Source: Bartonella fuyuanensis
GTDB lineage: Bacteria; Pseudomonadota; Alphaproteobacteria; Rhizobiales; Rhizobiaceae
Length of the DNA: 60,073 nucleotides
Assembly (NCBI RefSeq): GCF_014197255.1
Contig: NZ_JACIFE010000010.1
Coordinates: 1-60,073, forward strand
Reading direction: 5' to 3'
Numbering within the stretch: position 1 is the first letter of the stretch; each line of letters opens with the position of its first letter. Shown piece by piece: positions 1 to 11,400 of the stretch. The translations under genes and the position numbers were made by a program. Under the pieces are notes generated by a model, which had not been told where the DNA came from, made no database searches, and was given only the letters and a program-made list of their open reading frames with translations.

Positions 1-104
1 TTTCGTTGATCGTTCCAATAGCAATGGAAGAGAAACTTCGTTTTGCTATTCGTGAAGGTGGTCGTACTGTTGGTGCCGGTATCGTTTCTGAAATCATTGA
101 ATAA
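1..104 (+). CDS. tuf: Elongation factor Tu, C-terminal end (partial)
   Basis: Only the last 33 codons are present; the frame begins at base 3 and ends in TAA at 102-104. The peptide contains [20 protein letters not shown] and ends VSEIIE, the signature C-terminus of the EF-Tu third beta-barrel domain. EF-Tu delivers aminoacyl-tRNA to the ribosome as a GTP complex. Its position just before tRNA-Trp, secE and nusG matches the rhizobial arrangement, where this is usually one of two tuf copies. The rest of the gene lies left of the window. Confidence 0.95.
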   Translation, partial: SLIVPIAMEEKLRFAIREGGRTVGAGIVSEIIE

Positions 105-152
105 ATAATATTTGTTGAGGGGATTTTAGAAGTGCTTTAGTTTTGAGAGTTT

Positions 153-228
<76 letters not shown>

Positions 229-431
229 AAGGGGAATAGGATTTTAGATATGGGGTAGTGTTTTTTTACCGCCTTTTCTTCTTTTTTTTATATGGGGCTT
301 GTTTTTTTGTGTATGAAACGGTATTGAATAGGAAGTAAGGAGATTGCAATTAAGTCTGGAAGTTGGTTTTTGCGTTTTTTCTTGTTTATTTTGTTGTATA
401 AGAGCACAATAGGGCTAGAGAGAGTATAGTG

Positions 432-644
432 ATGGGATCTAGAACCAATCCGATTACCTTTTTGAAGCAGGTTTATGCAGAAACAGTCAAAGTGAAATGG
501 CCTACACGTCGTGAGACGGTTGTTTCTACTGCTATGGTTTTATTAGTAACTGCATTGGCTTCAGCTTTCTTTTTTATTGTGGATCAGGTTATGCATTTTG
601 GCGTTTGGCGAGTTATTGATCTTCTGAAATATCTTTTTAGTTGA
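432..644 (+). CDS. secE: Preprotein translocase subunit SecE
   Basis: SecE is the small essential subunit that clamps SecY in the SecYEG inner-membrane protein channel. The protein is about 70 residues, the short form typical of most bacteria outside the gammaproteobacteria. It has the conserved amphipathic stretch FLKQVYAETVKVKWPTRRE (residues about 11-28) followed by one transmembrane helix (about 33-55). ATG 432 directly follows an in-frame GTG at 429, so the start may be either. It is 20 bp upstream of nusG, the near-universal secE-nusG pair. The 200-bp spacer between tRNA-Trp and secE contains no other gene I can support. Confidence 0.95.
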   Translation: MGSRTNPITFLKQVYAETVKVKWPTRRETVVSTAMVLLVTALASAFFFIVDQVMHFGVWRVIDLLKYLFS

Positions 645-664
645 GAATGTAAGGAAATGTAACT

Positions 665-1195
665 GTGGCGGCTCGTTGGTATATTGTTCAGGCATATTCA
701 AACTTTGAAAAGAAAGTGGCGGAGGCTATTGATAAGGAGGCAAAGCAAAAAGGACTTGATCATCTATTTGAAAAAATTTTTGTCCCAACAGAACGTGTCG
801 TAGAAATTCGCCGTGGACGTAAAGTTGATACTGAGCGAAAATTTTTTCCTGGTTATGTTCTTGTTTGTGCTGAATTAACAGATGAAGTTTATCATCTTAT
901 TAAGAATACTCCTAAGGTGACAGGTTTTTTAGGATCGGATGCGCGTCCTGTTCCCATTTCTGATCGAGAGGTTGAGAAAATTTTCAAACAAGTTCAGGAG
1001 GGAGTTGAATCTCCAAAGTCTTCTGTATTATTTGAGATTGGGGAGCAGGTCCGCGTTGCTGATGGTCCATTCGTTTCATTTAATGGAATAGTTCAAGAAG
1101 TTGAAGAGGAACGTTCTCGTCTTAAGGTTGAAGTGCTTATTTTTGGGCGTCCTACGCCTGTTGATTTAGAATTTGGTCAGGTTGAAAAAATTTAA
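665..1195 (+). CDS. nusG: Transcription termination/antitermination protein NusG
   Basis: NusG binds RNA polymerase, raises processivity and links it to Rho or to ribosomal S10. The 176-residue protein starts at GTG 665 with the typical WYIVQAYSNFEKKVAE N-terminus (NGN domain, about residues 3-110). It contains the FPGYVLV segment and ends in a KOW domain (about 125-172: GEQVRVADGPFVSFNGIV). Length equals the family norm. It follows secE by 20 bp and precedes the rplK gene set by about 150 bp. Confidence 0.97.
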   Translation: MAARWYIVQAYSNFEKKVAEAIDKEAKQKGLDHLFEKIFVPTERVVEIRRGRKVDTERKFFPGYVLVCAELTDEVYHLIKNTPKVTGFLGSDARPVPISDREVEKIFKQVQEGVESPKSSVLFEIGEQVRVADGPFVSFNGIVQEVEEERSRLKVEVLIFGRPTPVDLEFGQVEKI

Positions 1196-1343
1196 TTAAG
1201 CATTAGAGTAGTTTTAATTACTTTAAGTAAGGAGGAGAGGTGATTTATAGCTTTTGTTGGCTGAATGATCCGAACCGTGTGGCTGCAGCGAATACAGGCA
1301 GAATAAATTGTCAGTATATCAGTGAAATTGAAGGCAGATTGTT
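1196..1343 (+). promoter_or_regulatory. Leader of the rplK-rplA unit
   Basis: This 148-bp spacer between nusG and rplK holds no gene. In many bacteria ribosomal protein L1 represses its own operon by binding a leader just upstream of rplK, so an L1-binding hairpin or promoter may lie here. I can see purine-rich AAGGAGGAGAGG at about 1229-1240 but no rplK-positioned start beside it. The regulatory role is inference from position only. Confidence 0.3.
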
Positions 1344-1772
1344 ATGGCGAAAAAAAGTATAGGTCAGCTCAAGTTGCAGGTTGCTGCAGGAGCTGCTACT
1401 CCATCTCCACCAATTGGTCCAGCTCTTGGACAACGTGGGATTAATATCATGGAATTTTGTAAGGCGTTTAATGCAGCTACACAGGAAATGGAAAAGGGAG
1501 CTCCAATACCAGTTGTTATTACGTATTACCAAGATAAGTCTTTCACATTTTCTCTCAAGACTCCTCCTGTATCCTTCTTTTTAAAGAAGGAGGCAAAGTT
1601 GAAATCTGGCTCAAAAGAGCCTGGTAAGATGTCTGTGGGGAGCATTTCTCGCGATAAGATTCGTGCAATTGCGGAATCAAAGATGAAAGATCTTAATGCA
1701 AATGACATTGAAGCAGCAATGCGTATGGTTGAAGGTTCTGCTCGCTCGATGGGTTTGGAAGTGGTAGGCTAA
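1344..1772 (+). CDS. rplK: 50S ribosomal protein L11
   Basis: L11 forms the GTPase-associated centre with 23S rRNA and is needed for stringent-response sensing by RelA. The 142-residue protein has the diagnostic [20 protein letters not shown] near residues 9-28, with the proline-rich motif that binds EF-G and thiostrepton-type drugs, and [12 protein letters not shown] after it. Length matches bacterial L11. It starts at ATG 1344 and ends 4 bp before rplA, so the two are translationally linked. Confidence 0.97.
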   Translation: MAKKSIGQLKLQVAAGAATPSPPIGPALGQRGINIMEFCKAFNAATQEMEKGAPIPVVITYYQDKSFTFSLKTPPVSFFLKKEAKLKSGSKEPGKMSVGSISRDKIRAIAESKMKDLNANDIEAAMRMVEGSARSMGLEVVG

Positions 1773-1776
1773 TATT

Positions 1777-2481
1777 ATGGCAAAAGTAGCAAAGAGAATA
1801 AAAAATATCCAAAAAGGTATTAATTTTAGTGAACTTTACGCTTTAAAGGATGCCATTTTGATGGTTCAAGAGCGTGCAGTTGCCAAGTTTGATGAAACGA
1901 TTGAGATTTCAATGAACTTGGGTGTTGATCCTCGTCATGCCGATCAAATGGTTCGAGGTGTTGCTCATCTACCTAATGGAACGGGACGAAATATCCGTGT
2001 TGCCGTTTTTGCTCGTGGGGATAAGGCTGAAGAGGCTAGGACGGCGGGAGCTGATATTGTTGGGGGAGAGGATTTGTTTGAAAACATTAGTGGTGGGGCA
2101 ATTGATTTTGATCGTTGTATCGCAACACCAGACATGATGCCCCTTGTTGGTCGTCTTGGTAAGATTCTTGGGCCACGAAGTTTGATGCCAAATCCAAAAG
2201 TTGGTACTGTAACACTTGATATTGCTGGTGCTGTCAAAGCTTCTAAAGGTGGTGCTGTTGAGTTTCGCGCTGAAAAAGCTGGTATTGTGCATGCTGGTAT
2301 TGGTAAGGCTTCTTTTGGCGTTGAAAAAATCGTCGAAAATATAAAAGCTTTTGCGAGTGCAGTTATTAAAGCCAAACCACAAGGTGCAAAAGGTGAATAT
2401 ATTAAGCGCGTTGTTGTTTCTTCAACTATGGGGGTTGGTGTTAAAGTTGATCCAACAACGGTTCGTTCAGAGTCAGTGTAA
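1777..2481 (+). CDS. rplA: 50S ribosomal protein L1
   Basis: L1 forms the mobile L1 stalk that moves deacylated tRNA out of the E site, and is a translational repressor of its own operon in many bacteria. The 234-residue product has the L1 landmarks [12 protein letters not shown] (about 70-81), [15 protein letters not shown] (about 131-145) and [18 protein letters not shown] (about 159-176), at the usual length. It starts 4 bp after rplK. A terminator-like hairpin follows it before the rplJ leader. Confidence 0.97.
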   Translation: MAKVAKRIKNIQKGINFSELYALKDAILMVQERAVAKFDETIEISMNLGVDPRHADQMVRGVAHLPNGTGRNIRVAVFARGDKAEEARTAGADIVGGEDLFENISGGAIDFDRCIATPDMMPLVGRLGKILGPRSLMPNPKVGTVTLDIAGAVKASKGGAVEFRAEKAGIVHAGIGKASFGVEKIVENIKAFASAVIKAKPQGAKGEYIKRVVVSSTMGVGVKVDPTTVRSESV

Positions 2482-2513
2482 GCTGATTTATAATTTTTAT
2501 TTTGGGGTGCGTG

Positions 2514-2547
2514 AAAATCAGAATTGTATTTTAAATGCTGATTTTTA
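2514..2547 (+). terminator. Terminator or attenuator hairpin between rplA and rplJ
   Basis: AAAATCAG at 2514-2521 pairs with CTGATTTT at 2538-2545 around a 16-nt loop, and the 3' arm runs into a T-rich tail. This looks like a weak intrinsic terminator or attenuator separating the L11/L1 genes from the L10/L12 genes. Confidence 0.5.
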
Positions 2548-2580
2548 TTGGCATTTGACTATCTAAGTTTTATAGGGTTT

Positions 2581-2835
2581 AAGTTATACCGGGAGAAATT
2601 CCGGAATATCCTGTCCGAGATTGTGGGTGATACTCTTAGGTATCTTAATCAAAAAAACCTACATGAGACTGGAGTAAAAACTGAGAGTTAAAGACTTAAA
2701 GGGTTTGAGCCAGGGTTGCCTTTTAGCGCTGTGCGTGAAAAAGGGGACAGGATCCTCATCGGTAACATAAAGTATTTTATGTTATCAAAGGTAACCAACG
2801 GATTTGTTTTAGGCAAATCTGTTAAATGGAGAAAG
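2581..2835 (+). ncRNA. Structured rplJ (L10) leader RNA
   Basis: The 250 bases before rplJ hold several strong hairpins, as expected for the L10 ribosomal-protein leader bound by L10(L12)4. CCGGGA (2589-2594) and TTCCGG (2599-2604) close on a GAAA tetraloop. An 11-bp stem forms from 2761-2771 and 2776-2786 with a 4-nt loop. A 10-bp stem forms from 2797-2806 and 2814-2823 just before the Shine-Dalgarno GGAG at 2828-2831. The last hairpin is placed to affect rplJ initiation. Pairings are read directly from sequence; the regulatory role is inference from the conserved L10 autoregulation system. Confidence 0.65.
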
Positions 2836-2838
2836 ACA

Positions 2839-3357
2839 GTGAATAGAGCGGAAAAACGCGAATTTGTTACATGGCTGAACGAGGCTTTTCAGAAGTCTGG
2901 TTCTGTTGTTGTTGCACATTATTCCGGTCTGACAGTTTCACAGATGAATGATCTACGTTCGAAAATGAGTGAAGCTGGCGGTGCCGTTAAGGTCGCCAAA
3001 AACCGTCTTGCTAAAATTGCTCTTCAGGGCACGGAATCTGAATCAATAGTAAATTTGTTTACTGGACAAACGCTTATTGCTTATTCAGAAGATCCAATCA
3101 CGGCACCAAAAGTTGCTGTTGATTTTGCAAAAAGCAATGACAAATTTGTTATCCTTGGTGGTTCAATGGGGGCAACAAGTTTAAATGTAGATGCTGTGAA
3201 GTCATTGGCTTCATTGCCTTCATTAAACGAGTTGCGGGCAAAACTTGTAGGCATGATTTCTACCCCAGCGACCCATATTGCACAGGTTATTAATGCGCCT
3301 GCTGGTCAGGTTGCACGTGTCATTGGAGCATATGCTCAGGAGGATAAGGCGGCTTGA
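2839..3357 (+). CDS. rplJ: 50S ribosomal protein L10
   Basis: L10 anchors the L7/L12 stalk to the ribosome. I place the start at GTG 2839, giving 172 residues that begin with the typical alphaproteobacterial [16 protein letters not shown]. It includes [17 protein letters not shown] (about 25-41) and [16 protein letters not shown] (about 48-63), ending in the flexible L12-binding helix. The open frame extends upstream to 2716, but that stretch is the structured leader and would add 41 non-conserved residues. A GGAG Shine-Dalgarno sits 7 bases before the GTG. Confidence 0.95.
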   Translation: MNRAEKREFVTWLNEAFQKSGSVVVAHYSGLTVSQMNDLRSKMSEAGGAVKVAKNRLAKIALQGTESESIVNLFTGQTLIAYSEDPITAPKVAVDFAKSNDKFVILGGSMGATSLNVDAVKSLASLPSLNELRAKLVGMISTPATHIAQVINAPAGQVARVIGAYAQEDKAA

Positions 3358-3457
3358 GGCTGTTTGTATTCATGGTGATGGAAGAGCTTTAATGCTTTTC
3401 TATTTTTTGAATAAGTTTTAATAGTGGTTTAAATCTTTTAATTGAAGGAATTGAAAA

Positions 3458-3829
3458 ATGGCTGATCTAGAGAAGATCGTAGAAGACCTTTCTAATCTAA
3501 CCCTTTTGGAAGCAGCTGAGCTTTCTAAGTTACTTGAAGAGAAGTGGGGGGTTTCGGCTGCTGCTCCTGTAGCTGTAGCTGCTGTTGCTGGTACTGCTGC
3601 CCCAGCTGCTGAAGAAAAAACAGAATTTGATGTTATTCTTGTTGAAGGTGGCGCGCAGAAAATTAATGTTATTAAGGAAGTTCGCGCTCTTACAGGACTT
3701 GGTCTTAAAGAAGCTAAAGATCTGGTTGAAGGAGCACCTAAGCCCATTAAAGAAGGTACTTCTAAAGAAGAAGCAGAGAAAATTAAATCTCAGCTTGAAG
3801 CTGCTGGTGCTAAAGTTGAACTTAAGTAA
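3458..3829 (+). CDS. rplL: 50S ribosomal protein L7/L12
   Basis: L12 is the multicopy stalk protein that recruits translational GTPases. The 123-residue protein has an N-terminal dimerisation domain ([27 protein letters not shown]), an Ala/Val-rich hinge (about residues 33-52) and the globular C-terminal domain [39 protein letters not shown]. It starts at ATG 3458 after GAAGGAA, 100 bp after rplJ, and is followed by a terminator. Confidence 0.97.
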   Translation: MADLEKIVEDLSNLTLLEAAELSKLLEEKWGVSAAAPVAVAAVAGTAAPAAEEKTEFDVILVEGGAQKINVIKEVRALTGLGLKEAKDLVEGAPKPIKEGTSKEEAEKIKSQLEAAGAKVELK

Positions 3830-3839
3830 ATTTAATTTT

Positions 3840-3871
3840 ATCGGTGGACATGCATGTTTGCCGATTTTTTT
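3840..3871 (+). terminator. Intrinsic terminator after rplL
   Basis: ATCGG (3840-3844) pairs with CCGAT (3861-3865), with an inner ACATGCATGT palindrome. The 3' arm runs directly into a T tract ending at 3871. It probably ends or partly attenuates rplJL transcription before rpoB, as seen in E. coli. Confidence 0.75.
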
Positions 3872-4116
3872 CTCTTAATAAAGAAGGAAAATAATGAGTA
3901 AAAACTCTTTTCTCAACGGTTTGGGAATAGTATTGGGTATAGGTTAAATTTCTCATCCTCTCATCATAGAGCCGAATAGATCAATGGCTTATGTTTTTGG
4001 GGGGGGTAGCGATGCTCTTTATCGGGTATCAAGTGAGCTGGTCTGCGTAATGCAGATTAATGATATAAAGCTTTCAAGGTTGGTTTGCCTTGAAGAGTAA
4101 GAATCAAGGAGCGACG
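3872..4116 (+). promoter_or_regulatory. rpoB leader region
   Basis: A 245-bp gene-free spacer precedes rpoB. It contains a run of eight G (3999-4006) and a 7-bp stem, TTCAAGG 4073-4079 with CCTTGAA 4088-4094, shortly before the Shine-Dalgarno AAGGAG at 4106-4111. Because a terminator follows rplL, an rpoBC promoter or readthrough control is plausible here. I cannot assign -35/-10 boxes with confidence. Confidence 0.35.
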
Positions 4117-7100
4117 ATGGCTCAGACTCTCGCAATGATGTCTCAATTTAATGGTCGTAAGCGAGTACGCAAATTTTTTGGTAAGATTCCTGAGGTTGCA
4201 GAAATGCCGAATCTTATTGAGGTTCAAAAAGCGTCATATGATCAGTTTCTCATGGTTGAGGAACCGAAAGGTGGACGACCAGATGAAGGTTTGCAGGCTG
4301 TTTTTAAATCGGTATTTCCTATTTCTGATTTCTCTGGTACAGCTATGCTTGAGTTTGTTGGTTATGAATTTGATTTACCGAAATTTGATGTTGAAGAATG
4401 CCGTCAACGTGATTTAACTTATGCTGCTCCCTTAAAGGTTATATTGCGTTTAATTGTTTTTGATATTGATGAGGATACCGGTTCTAAAGATATCAAAGAT
4501 ATTAAAGAGCAAGGCGTTTATATGGGCGATATGCCTTTGATGACAATGAATGGTACCTTTATTGTTAATGGTACTGAGCGTGTTATTGTTTCTCAGATGC
4601 ACCGTTCTCCAGGTGTCTTTTTTGACCATGATAAGGGGAAGTCGCATTCATCGGGAAAGCTTCTTTTTGCTGCTCGTGTTATTCCGTATCGTGGTTCTTG
4701 GCTTGATATTGAATTTGATGCTAAAGATATTATTTATGCGCGGATTGATCGACGGCGCAAGATTCCTGTTACCAGTCTTTTGATGGCATTAGGTATGGAT
4801 GCGTCGGATATTTTATCGACGTTTTATGAAAAAGTGACTTATGAGCGTGATGGACAAGGATGGCGTGTTCCTTATTCTGTTGATCGTTTTAAAGGCATGA
4901 AGCTTAGTTCTGATCTTATAGATGCAGATAGTGGTGAAGTTGTTGCGGAAGCTGGTAAAAAGCTAACAGTTCGGGCTGCGAAGTCTTTAGCAGAAAAAGG
5001 ACTCAAGGCGGTTAAAGTTAATGAAGATGATTTATTAGGTTGTTATCTGGCAGAGGATATAGTCAATTACGAAACAGGTGAGATTTACCTTGAAGCTGGT
5101 GATGAAATTGACGAAAAAGTATTAAAAATTTTGCTTGATGTTAGTGCTGACCAAATCAATATACTTGATATTGATCATATGAATATTGGAGCATATATCC
5201 GCAATACTTTAAAGGTGGATAAAAATGAAAGTCGGCAAGATGCGTTGTTTGATATTTACCGAGTAATGCGTCCAGGAGAGCCCCCAACAATTGATACAGC
5301 AGAAGCAATGTTTCATTCATTGTTTTTTGATTCAGAGCGTTATGATCTTTCAGCTGTTGGGCGTGTTAAGATGAATTTGCGTATGGATCTTGATTGTCCA
5401 GATACAGTCCGCATTTTACGTCAAGAGGACATTCTTGCTGTTGTTAAGATGTTGGTTGAATTACGTGATGGTCGTGGTGAAATTGATGATATTGATAATC
5501 TTGGCAATCGTCGCGTTCGTTCCGTTGGGGAACTGATGGAAAATCAATATCGCATAGGTCTCCTTCGTATGGAGCGTGCTATAAAAGAGCGTATGTCATC
5601 AGTTGAAATTGATACAGTTATGCCGCAGGATTTGATTAATGCAAAGCCTGCTGCAGCAGCGGTTCGAGAGTTTTTTGGGTCTTCTCAGTTGTCGCAGTTT
5701 ATGGATCAAACCAATCCCTTGTCAGAAATTACCCATAAACGCCGTCTTTCTGCTCTCGGTCCCGGTGGATTGACTCGTGAACGAGCGGGATTTGAGGTTC
5801 GTGACGTGCATCCTACGCATTATGGTCGTATTTGTCCGATTGAAACACCAGAAGGTCCCAATATCGGTCTCATTAACTCCTTAGCAACATTTGCGCGGGT
5901 TAATAAATATGGCTTTATTGAAAGTCCATATCGAAAAATTATTGATGGTAAAGTCACAAAAGAAGTTATTTATCTTTCTGCGATGGAAGAAGCGAAGCAT
6001 TATGTAGCTCAAGCTAATTCTTCATTAGACAGTGAAGGTCGCTTTATAGAAGAGTTTGTTGTTTGCCGTCATGCTGGTGAAGTTTTAATGGCGCCGCGCG
6101 ATTATGTTGATTTGATGGATGTTTCACCAAAACAGTTGGTTTCAGTTGCAGCAGCGCTTATTCCGTTTTTAGAAAATGATGATGCGAATCGCGCGCTGAT
6201 GGGATCAAATATGCAGCGTCAAGCAGTTCCTCTTGTCCGGGCGGAAGCGCCATTTGTTGGTACGGGGATGGAATCCGTTGTAGCACGAGATTCAGGAGCT
6301 GCTGTAAGTGCAAAGCGGAGTGGTATTGTTGATCAAGTTGATGCTACCCGTATTGTCATCCGTGCAACAGAAGACTTAGATCCTTCAAAATCAGGCGTTG
6401 ATATTTACCGCTTGCAAAAATTTCAGCGTTCCAATCAGTCTACTTGTATTAATCAGCGTCCTCTTGTGCATGTCGGTGATAGGGTAGAGAAGGGTGATAT
6501 CATTGCAGATGGTCCATCCACGGATCTTGGTGATTTAGCTCTTGGGCGGAATGTTCTTGTAGCCTTTATGCCTTGGAATGGGTACAATTACGAAGATTCT
6601 ATTTTGTTATCTGAGCGTATTGTTGCTGATGATGTCTTCACTTCGATTCATATAGAGGAATTTGAAGTTGCAGCACGTGATACAAAACTTGGTCCGGAAG
6701 AAATTACGCGTGATATTCCGAATGTTGCGGAAGAAGCGTTAAGAAATCTTGATGAAGCTGGAATTGTTTATATTGGTGCTGAAGTTCAACCAGGTGATAT
6801 TTTAGTTGGGAAGATTACACCAAAGGGTGAAAGTCCCATGACGCCGGAAGAAAAGCTTTTGCGTGCAATTTTTGGGGAAAAGGCATCTGATGTTCGTGAT
6901 ACTTCTATGCGTATGCCTCCTGGAACTTTTGGTACTGTTGTTGAAGTTCGAGTTTTTAATCGCCATGGTGTGGAAAAAGATGAACGAGCTATGGCAATAG
7001 AGCGTGAGGAAATTGAACGTTTAGCAAAAGACCGTGATGATGAACAGTCAATTCTTGATCGCAATGTTTATACGCGACTTACTGATATGTTGACAGGTAA

Positions 7101-8265
7101 AATCGCTGTGGAAGGTCCGAAAGGCTTTTCGGGTAGTAAAAAGCTTGATAGTACGGTAATGGAGCATTATCCACGATCTCAGTGGTGGCAATTTGCTGTT
7201 GAAGATGAAAAGCTTCAAAATGAAATTGAAGCTTTGCGCAAACAATACGATGAATCAAAAGAAGCATTACAACGTCGCTTTATGGATAAAGTTGAAAAAG
7301 TCCAAAGAGGTGATGAAATGCCTCCTGGTGTTATGAAAATGGTGAAGGTTTTTGTTGCTGTGAAGCGCAAGATCCAACCAGGTGATAAGATGGCAGGACG
7401 TCACGGGAATAAGGGTGTTGTCTCGCGTATTCTTCCTGTAGAAGATATGCCATTTCTTGAAGATGGAACTCATGCTGATATTGTTCTGAATCCGCTTGGT
7501 GTGCCTAGTCGTATAAATGTTGGACAAATTCTTGAGACGCACCTTGGTTGGGCATGTGCAGGGATGGGTAAGAAGATTGGTGATTTGTTAGAACTATATC
7601 AAGAGACTGGTGATATACTTCCTTTGCGTCAGCGTATTGAAAATTTTATGCCTGATGATAACCATAATGAACCAGTTCGTCAGTATGATAATGAAAGCCT
7701 TTACAAATTAGCATTGCAGATGAAGAAAGGGGTTTCAATTGCCACGCCTGTTTTTGATGGAGCACATGAGTCTGATATTAACGTTATGCTGGAAGATGCA
7801 GGCTTAGATAGTTCAGGGCAGGTAACGCTTTATGATGGTCGTACTGGGGAGCCTTTTGATCGTCCTGTAACGGTGGGATATATTTATATGTTGAAATTGC
7901 ATCACCTTGTTGATGATAAGATTCATGCGCGTTCTATTGGGCCATATTCACTTGTTACCCAGCAGCCGTTAGGGGGTAAAGCACAGTTTGGTGGTCAACG
8001 TTTTGGTGAAATGGAGGTTTGGGCACTTGAAGCTTATGGTGCTGCATACACTTTGCAGGAAATGCTAACAGTAAAATCAGATGATGTAGCTGGTCGGACG
8101 AAAGTTTATGAAGCGATTGTACGTGGTGATGACACATTTGAGGCAGGGATACCTGAAAGCTTTAATGTGTTGGTGAAAGAAATGCGTTCGCTCGCTCTTA
8201 ATGTAGAGCTTGATGATGCGCGTGAGCTTATTGCACGACGCGTATTGTCTGATACAGCAGAATAA
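4117..8265 (+). CDS. rpoB: DNA-directed RNA polymerase subunit beta
   Basis: RpoB forms half of the RNA polymerase active cleft and carries the rifampicin pocket. I start it at ATG 4117 ([22 protein letters not shown]), preceded by AAGGAG; an upstream in-frame TTG at 4090 is less likely. The 1382 residues match the alphaproteobacterial length. The rifampicin region (about 525-550) reads [20 protein letters not shown]. The positions equivalent to E. coli D516, H526 and S531 (here D530, H540, S545) are wild type, which predicts rifampicin sensitivity at this site. The C-terminal domain has [20 protein letters not shown]. The gene is followed by rpoC after 169 bp. Confidence 0.98.
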   Translation: MAQTLAMMSQFNGRKRVRKFFGKIPEVAEMPNLIEVQKASYDQFLMVEEPKGGRPDEGLQAVFKSVFPISDFSGTAMLEFVGYEFDLPKFDVEECRQRDLTYAAPLKVILRLIVFDIDEDTGSKDIKDIKEQGVYMGDMPLMTMNGTFIVNGTERVIVSQMHRSPGVFFDHDKGKSHSSGKLLFAARVIPYRGSWLDIEFDAKDIIYARIDRRRKIPVTSLLMALGMDASDILSTFYEKVTYERDGQGWRVPYSVDRFKGMKLSSDLIDADSGEVVAEAGKKLTVRAAKSLAEKGLKAVKVNEDDLLGCYLAEDIVNYETGEIYLEAGDEIDEKVLKILLDVSADQINILDIDHMNIGAYIRNTLKVDKNESRQDALFDIYRVMRPGEPPTIDTAEAMFHSLFFDSERYDLSAVGRVKMNLRMDLDCPDTVRILRQEDILAVVKMLVELRDGRGEIDDIDNLGNRRVRSVGELMENQYRIGLLRMERAIKERMSSVEIDTVMPQDLINAKPAAAAVREFFGSSQLSQFMDQTNPLSEITHKRRLSALGPGGLTRERAGFEVRDVHPTHYGRICPIETPEGPNIGLINSLATFARVNKYGFIESPYRKIIDGKVTKEVIYLSAMEEAKHYVAQANSSLDSEGRFIEEFVVCRHAGEVLMAPRDYVDLMDVSPKQLVSVAAALIPFLENDDANRALMGSNMQRQAVPLVRAEAPFVGTGMESVVARDSGAAVSAKRSGIVDQVDATRIVIRATEDLDPSKSGVDIYRLQKFQRSNQSTCINQRPLVHVGDRVEKGDIIADGPSTDLGDLALGRNVLVAFMPWNGYNYEDSILLSERIVADDVFTSIHIEEFEVAARDTKLGPEEITRDIPNVAEEALRNLDEAGIVYIGAEVQPGDILVGKITPKGESPMTPEEKLLRAIFGEKASDVRDTSMRMPPGTFGTVVEVRVFNRHGVEKDERAMAIEREEIERLAKDRDDEQSILDRNVYTRLTDMLTGKIAVEGPKGFSGSKKLDSTVMEHYPRSQWWQFAVEDEKLQNEIEALRKQYDESKEALQRRFMDKVEKVQRGDEMPPGVMKMVKVFVAVKRKIQPGDKMAGRHGNKGVVSRILPVEDMPFLEDGTHADIVLNPLGVPSRINVGQILETHLGWACAGMGKKIGDLLELYQETGDILPLRQRIENFMPDDNHNEPVRQYDNESLYKLALQMKKGVSIATPVFDGAHESDINVMLEDAGLDSSGQVTLYDGRTGEPFDRPVTVGYIYMLKLHHLVDDKIHARSIGPYSLVTQQPLGGKAQFGGQRFGEMEVWALEAYGAAYTLQEMLTVKSDDVAGRTKVYEAIVRGDDTFEAGIPESFNVLVKEMRSLALNVELDDARELIARRVLSDTAE

Positions 8266-8434
8266 TAATTCGAAAGAGCGCATTAAAAAGGTTGCATTCT
8301 GATTATTTTAAGAGACTCAATAATCTATTAAGGTAATCTAGGTCATTTTTTAAAGTAAATGTGTTTAAAAGAAGATCTGTTATAAATAAATGAGATATTA
8401 CAATAGGTTCTAAGAATCTTTGAAGGAGAACAGC

Positions 8435-11400
8435 ATGAACCACGAGGTCATGAATCTTTTCAATCCTCAAACTCCAGCGCAGACGTTTGACTCTATTCGT
8501 ATTTCCATTGCGAGTCCTGAGAAAATTTTGTCTTGGTCGTATGGTGAGATTAAGAAGCCTGAGACTATTAATTATCGGACTTTTAAACCAGAGCGTGATG
8601 GTCTTTTTTGTGCGCGTATATTTGGTCCTATTAAGGACTATGAATGTCTATGCGGAAAATATAAACGCATGAAGTATAAGGGCATTATTTGTGAAAAATG
8701 TGGTGTAGAGGTTACTCTTTCGCGCGTGCGTCGTGAGCGTATGGGACATATTGAACTTGCTGCACCTGTTGCGCATATATGGTTTCTTAAATCATTACCA
8801 GGTCGTATTTCTACACTTTTAGATTTGACTTTAAAAGATATTGAGCGGGTTCTTTATTTTGAGAATTATATTGTAACCGAACCGGGATTGACATCTCTTA
8901 AGATTCATCAACTTCTTTCTGAAGAAGAATATATGCTTGCTATTGATGAGTTTGGAGAAGATCAGTTTACAGCTATGATTGGCGCTGAGGCTATTTACGA
9001 ACTTTTAGCTGGTATGGAGTTAGATAAAATCGCTAATGATTTGCGTCTCGAATTAGCTGAAACAACTTCAGAGTTAAAGCAGAAAAAATTGATTAAACGA
9101 CTCAAGATTGTTGAGAATTTTCTTGAATCTGGAAATAAACCAGAGTGGATGATTATGAAAACAATTCCGGTTATTCCACCGGATTTACGCCCATTGGTTC
9201 CACTTGATGGTGGGCGTTTTGCGACATCAGATCTGAATGATCTTTATCGACGTGTTATAAATCGTAATAATCGCTTGAAAAGGCTAATTGAGTTGCGCGC
9301 TCCTGGAATTATCGTACGCAATGAAAAGCGTATGGTGCAAGAAGCTGTTGATGCATTGTTTGATAATGGACGGCGTGGGCGTGTGATTACTGGAGCTAAT
9401 AAACGTCCATTAAAATCTCTTTCAGATATGTTAAAGGGTAAGCAAGGACGTTTTCGTCAAAATTTACTTGGAAAGCGTGTTGACTATTCGGGACGTTCTG
9501 TGATCGTGACAGGTCCTGAATTAAAATTACATCAATGTGGTCTTCCTAAAAAAATGGCGCTTGAATTATTTAAGCCATTTATTTACGCTCGGCTTGATGC
9601 GAAGGGTTATTCCTCAACTGTAAAACAAGCAAAAAAGCTAGTTGAGAAGGAGCATCCAGAAGTTTGGGATATTTTAGATGAGGTCATTCGTGAACATCCT
9701 GTTTTGCTCAATCGTGCACCAACATTGCACCGTTTGGGGATTCAGGCTTTTGAGCCTATCTTAATTGAAGGGAAAGCTATCCAACTTCATCCACTGGTGT
9801 GTACTGCTTTTAATGCAGATTTTGATGGGGATCAGATGGCGGTGCACGTTCCGCTTTCTCTTGAAGCACAGCTTGAAGCCCGTGTTTTAATGATGTCGAC
9901 CAATAATATTCTTCATCCAGCCAATGGTGCGCCTATTATTGTTCCATCTCAAGATATGGTTCTTGGTCTTTATTATCTTTCGATCGTTTCTGAAAAAGAA
10001 CCAGGAGAAGGAATGGCTTTTTCTGATATAGGTGAGCTTCATTATGCTTTGGAAAATAAGGTTGTAACGCTTCATACGAAGATTAAAGGCCGTGTTAAGG
10101 GTATCGATAGGGATGGAAAAGAAGTTGCTAAACTTTATGATACAACGCCTGGCCGTTTAATTATCGGTGAGCTTTTGCCAAGAAATCCAGATATTTCATT
10201 TGATATTGTCAATCAAGAAATGACAAAAAAGAATATTTCTAAAATGATTGATCATGTTTATCGGCACTGTGGACAAAAAGAGACAGTTATTTTTTGTGAC
10301 CGTATTATGCAGCTTGGCTTTTCTTATGCTTGTCGTGCAGGAATTTCGTTCGGTAAGGATGATATGGTTATTCCTGACAGCAAGTCGCGTTTAGTTGCAG
10401 AAACAGAAGCTTTGGCTAAGGAGTATGAACAGCAATATAATGATGGTTTAATTACACAAGGTGAAAAATATAATAAGGTTGTAGATGCTTGGGGTAAATG
10501 TACAGATCGCGTTGCGGATGAAATGATGAAACGTATTCAAGCTGTTGATTTTGATCCCAAAACAGGTCGTCAACGGCCAATGAATTCGATCTATATGATG
10601 TCGCACTCTGGTGCTCGTGGTTCTGCTAATCAGATGAGACAATTGGCCGGTATGCGTGGATTAATGGCAAAACCATCGGGTGAAATTATTGAGACCCCCA
10701 TTATTTCCAATTTTAAAGAAGGTCTAACTGTTAATGAATACTTTAATTCTACTCATGGTGCACGTAAAGGACTTGCTGATACTGCGTTAAAAACTGCTAA
10801 CTCTGGTTATTTAACGCGACGTCTTGTTGATGTTGCTCAGGATGCTATTATTTCAGCAGTTGATTGTGGTACAGCAAAAGGTCTTACCATGCAACCAATT
10901 GTTGATGCAGGACAAATTGTTGCATCTCTTGGGCAAAGAATTCTTGGTCGTACAGCACTTGTTGATATTTTACATCCTATCTCTGGAGAGGTTATTCTGG
11001 AAGGTGGAGCGATGATTGAGGAGGCTGATGTTGCGAAGATTGAAGAAGCCGGAATTCAATCAGTTCAAATTCGTTCTGCTTTAACATGTGAAACACGCCT
11101 TGGTGTTTGTGCGAAATGCTATGGTCGTGATTTAGCGCGTGGAACACCTGTTAATCAGGGAGAAGCCGTTGGTGTTATTGCTGCTCAGTCAATTGGTGAG
11201 CCGGGAACACAGCTTACTATGCGTACTTTCCATTTAGGAGGAACTGCGCAGGTTGTTGATTCATCGTATTTAGAAGCATCTTATGAAGGTACGGTGGAGA
11301 TTCGTAATCGTAATGTGGTTCGCAACTCTGAAGGCCATTTGGTTGTTATGGGGCGTAATATGGCTATCCTTATCAAGGATGAATTAGGAAAAGAGCGCGT

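Noticed and set aside
1965-2382. Long minus-strand frames inside rplA
   Set aside because: They are antisense shadows of a clear ribosomal-protein gene with no SD or family features.
2716-2838. In-frame 41-codon upstream extension of rplJ
   Set aside because: It covers the highly structured L10 leader, is not conserved as protein, and GTG 2839 has an SD and yields the standard 172-residue L10.
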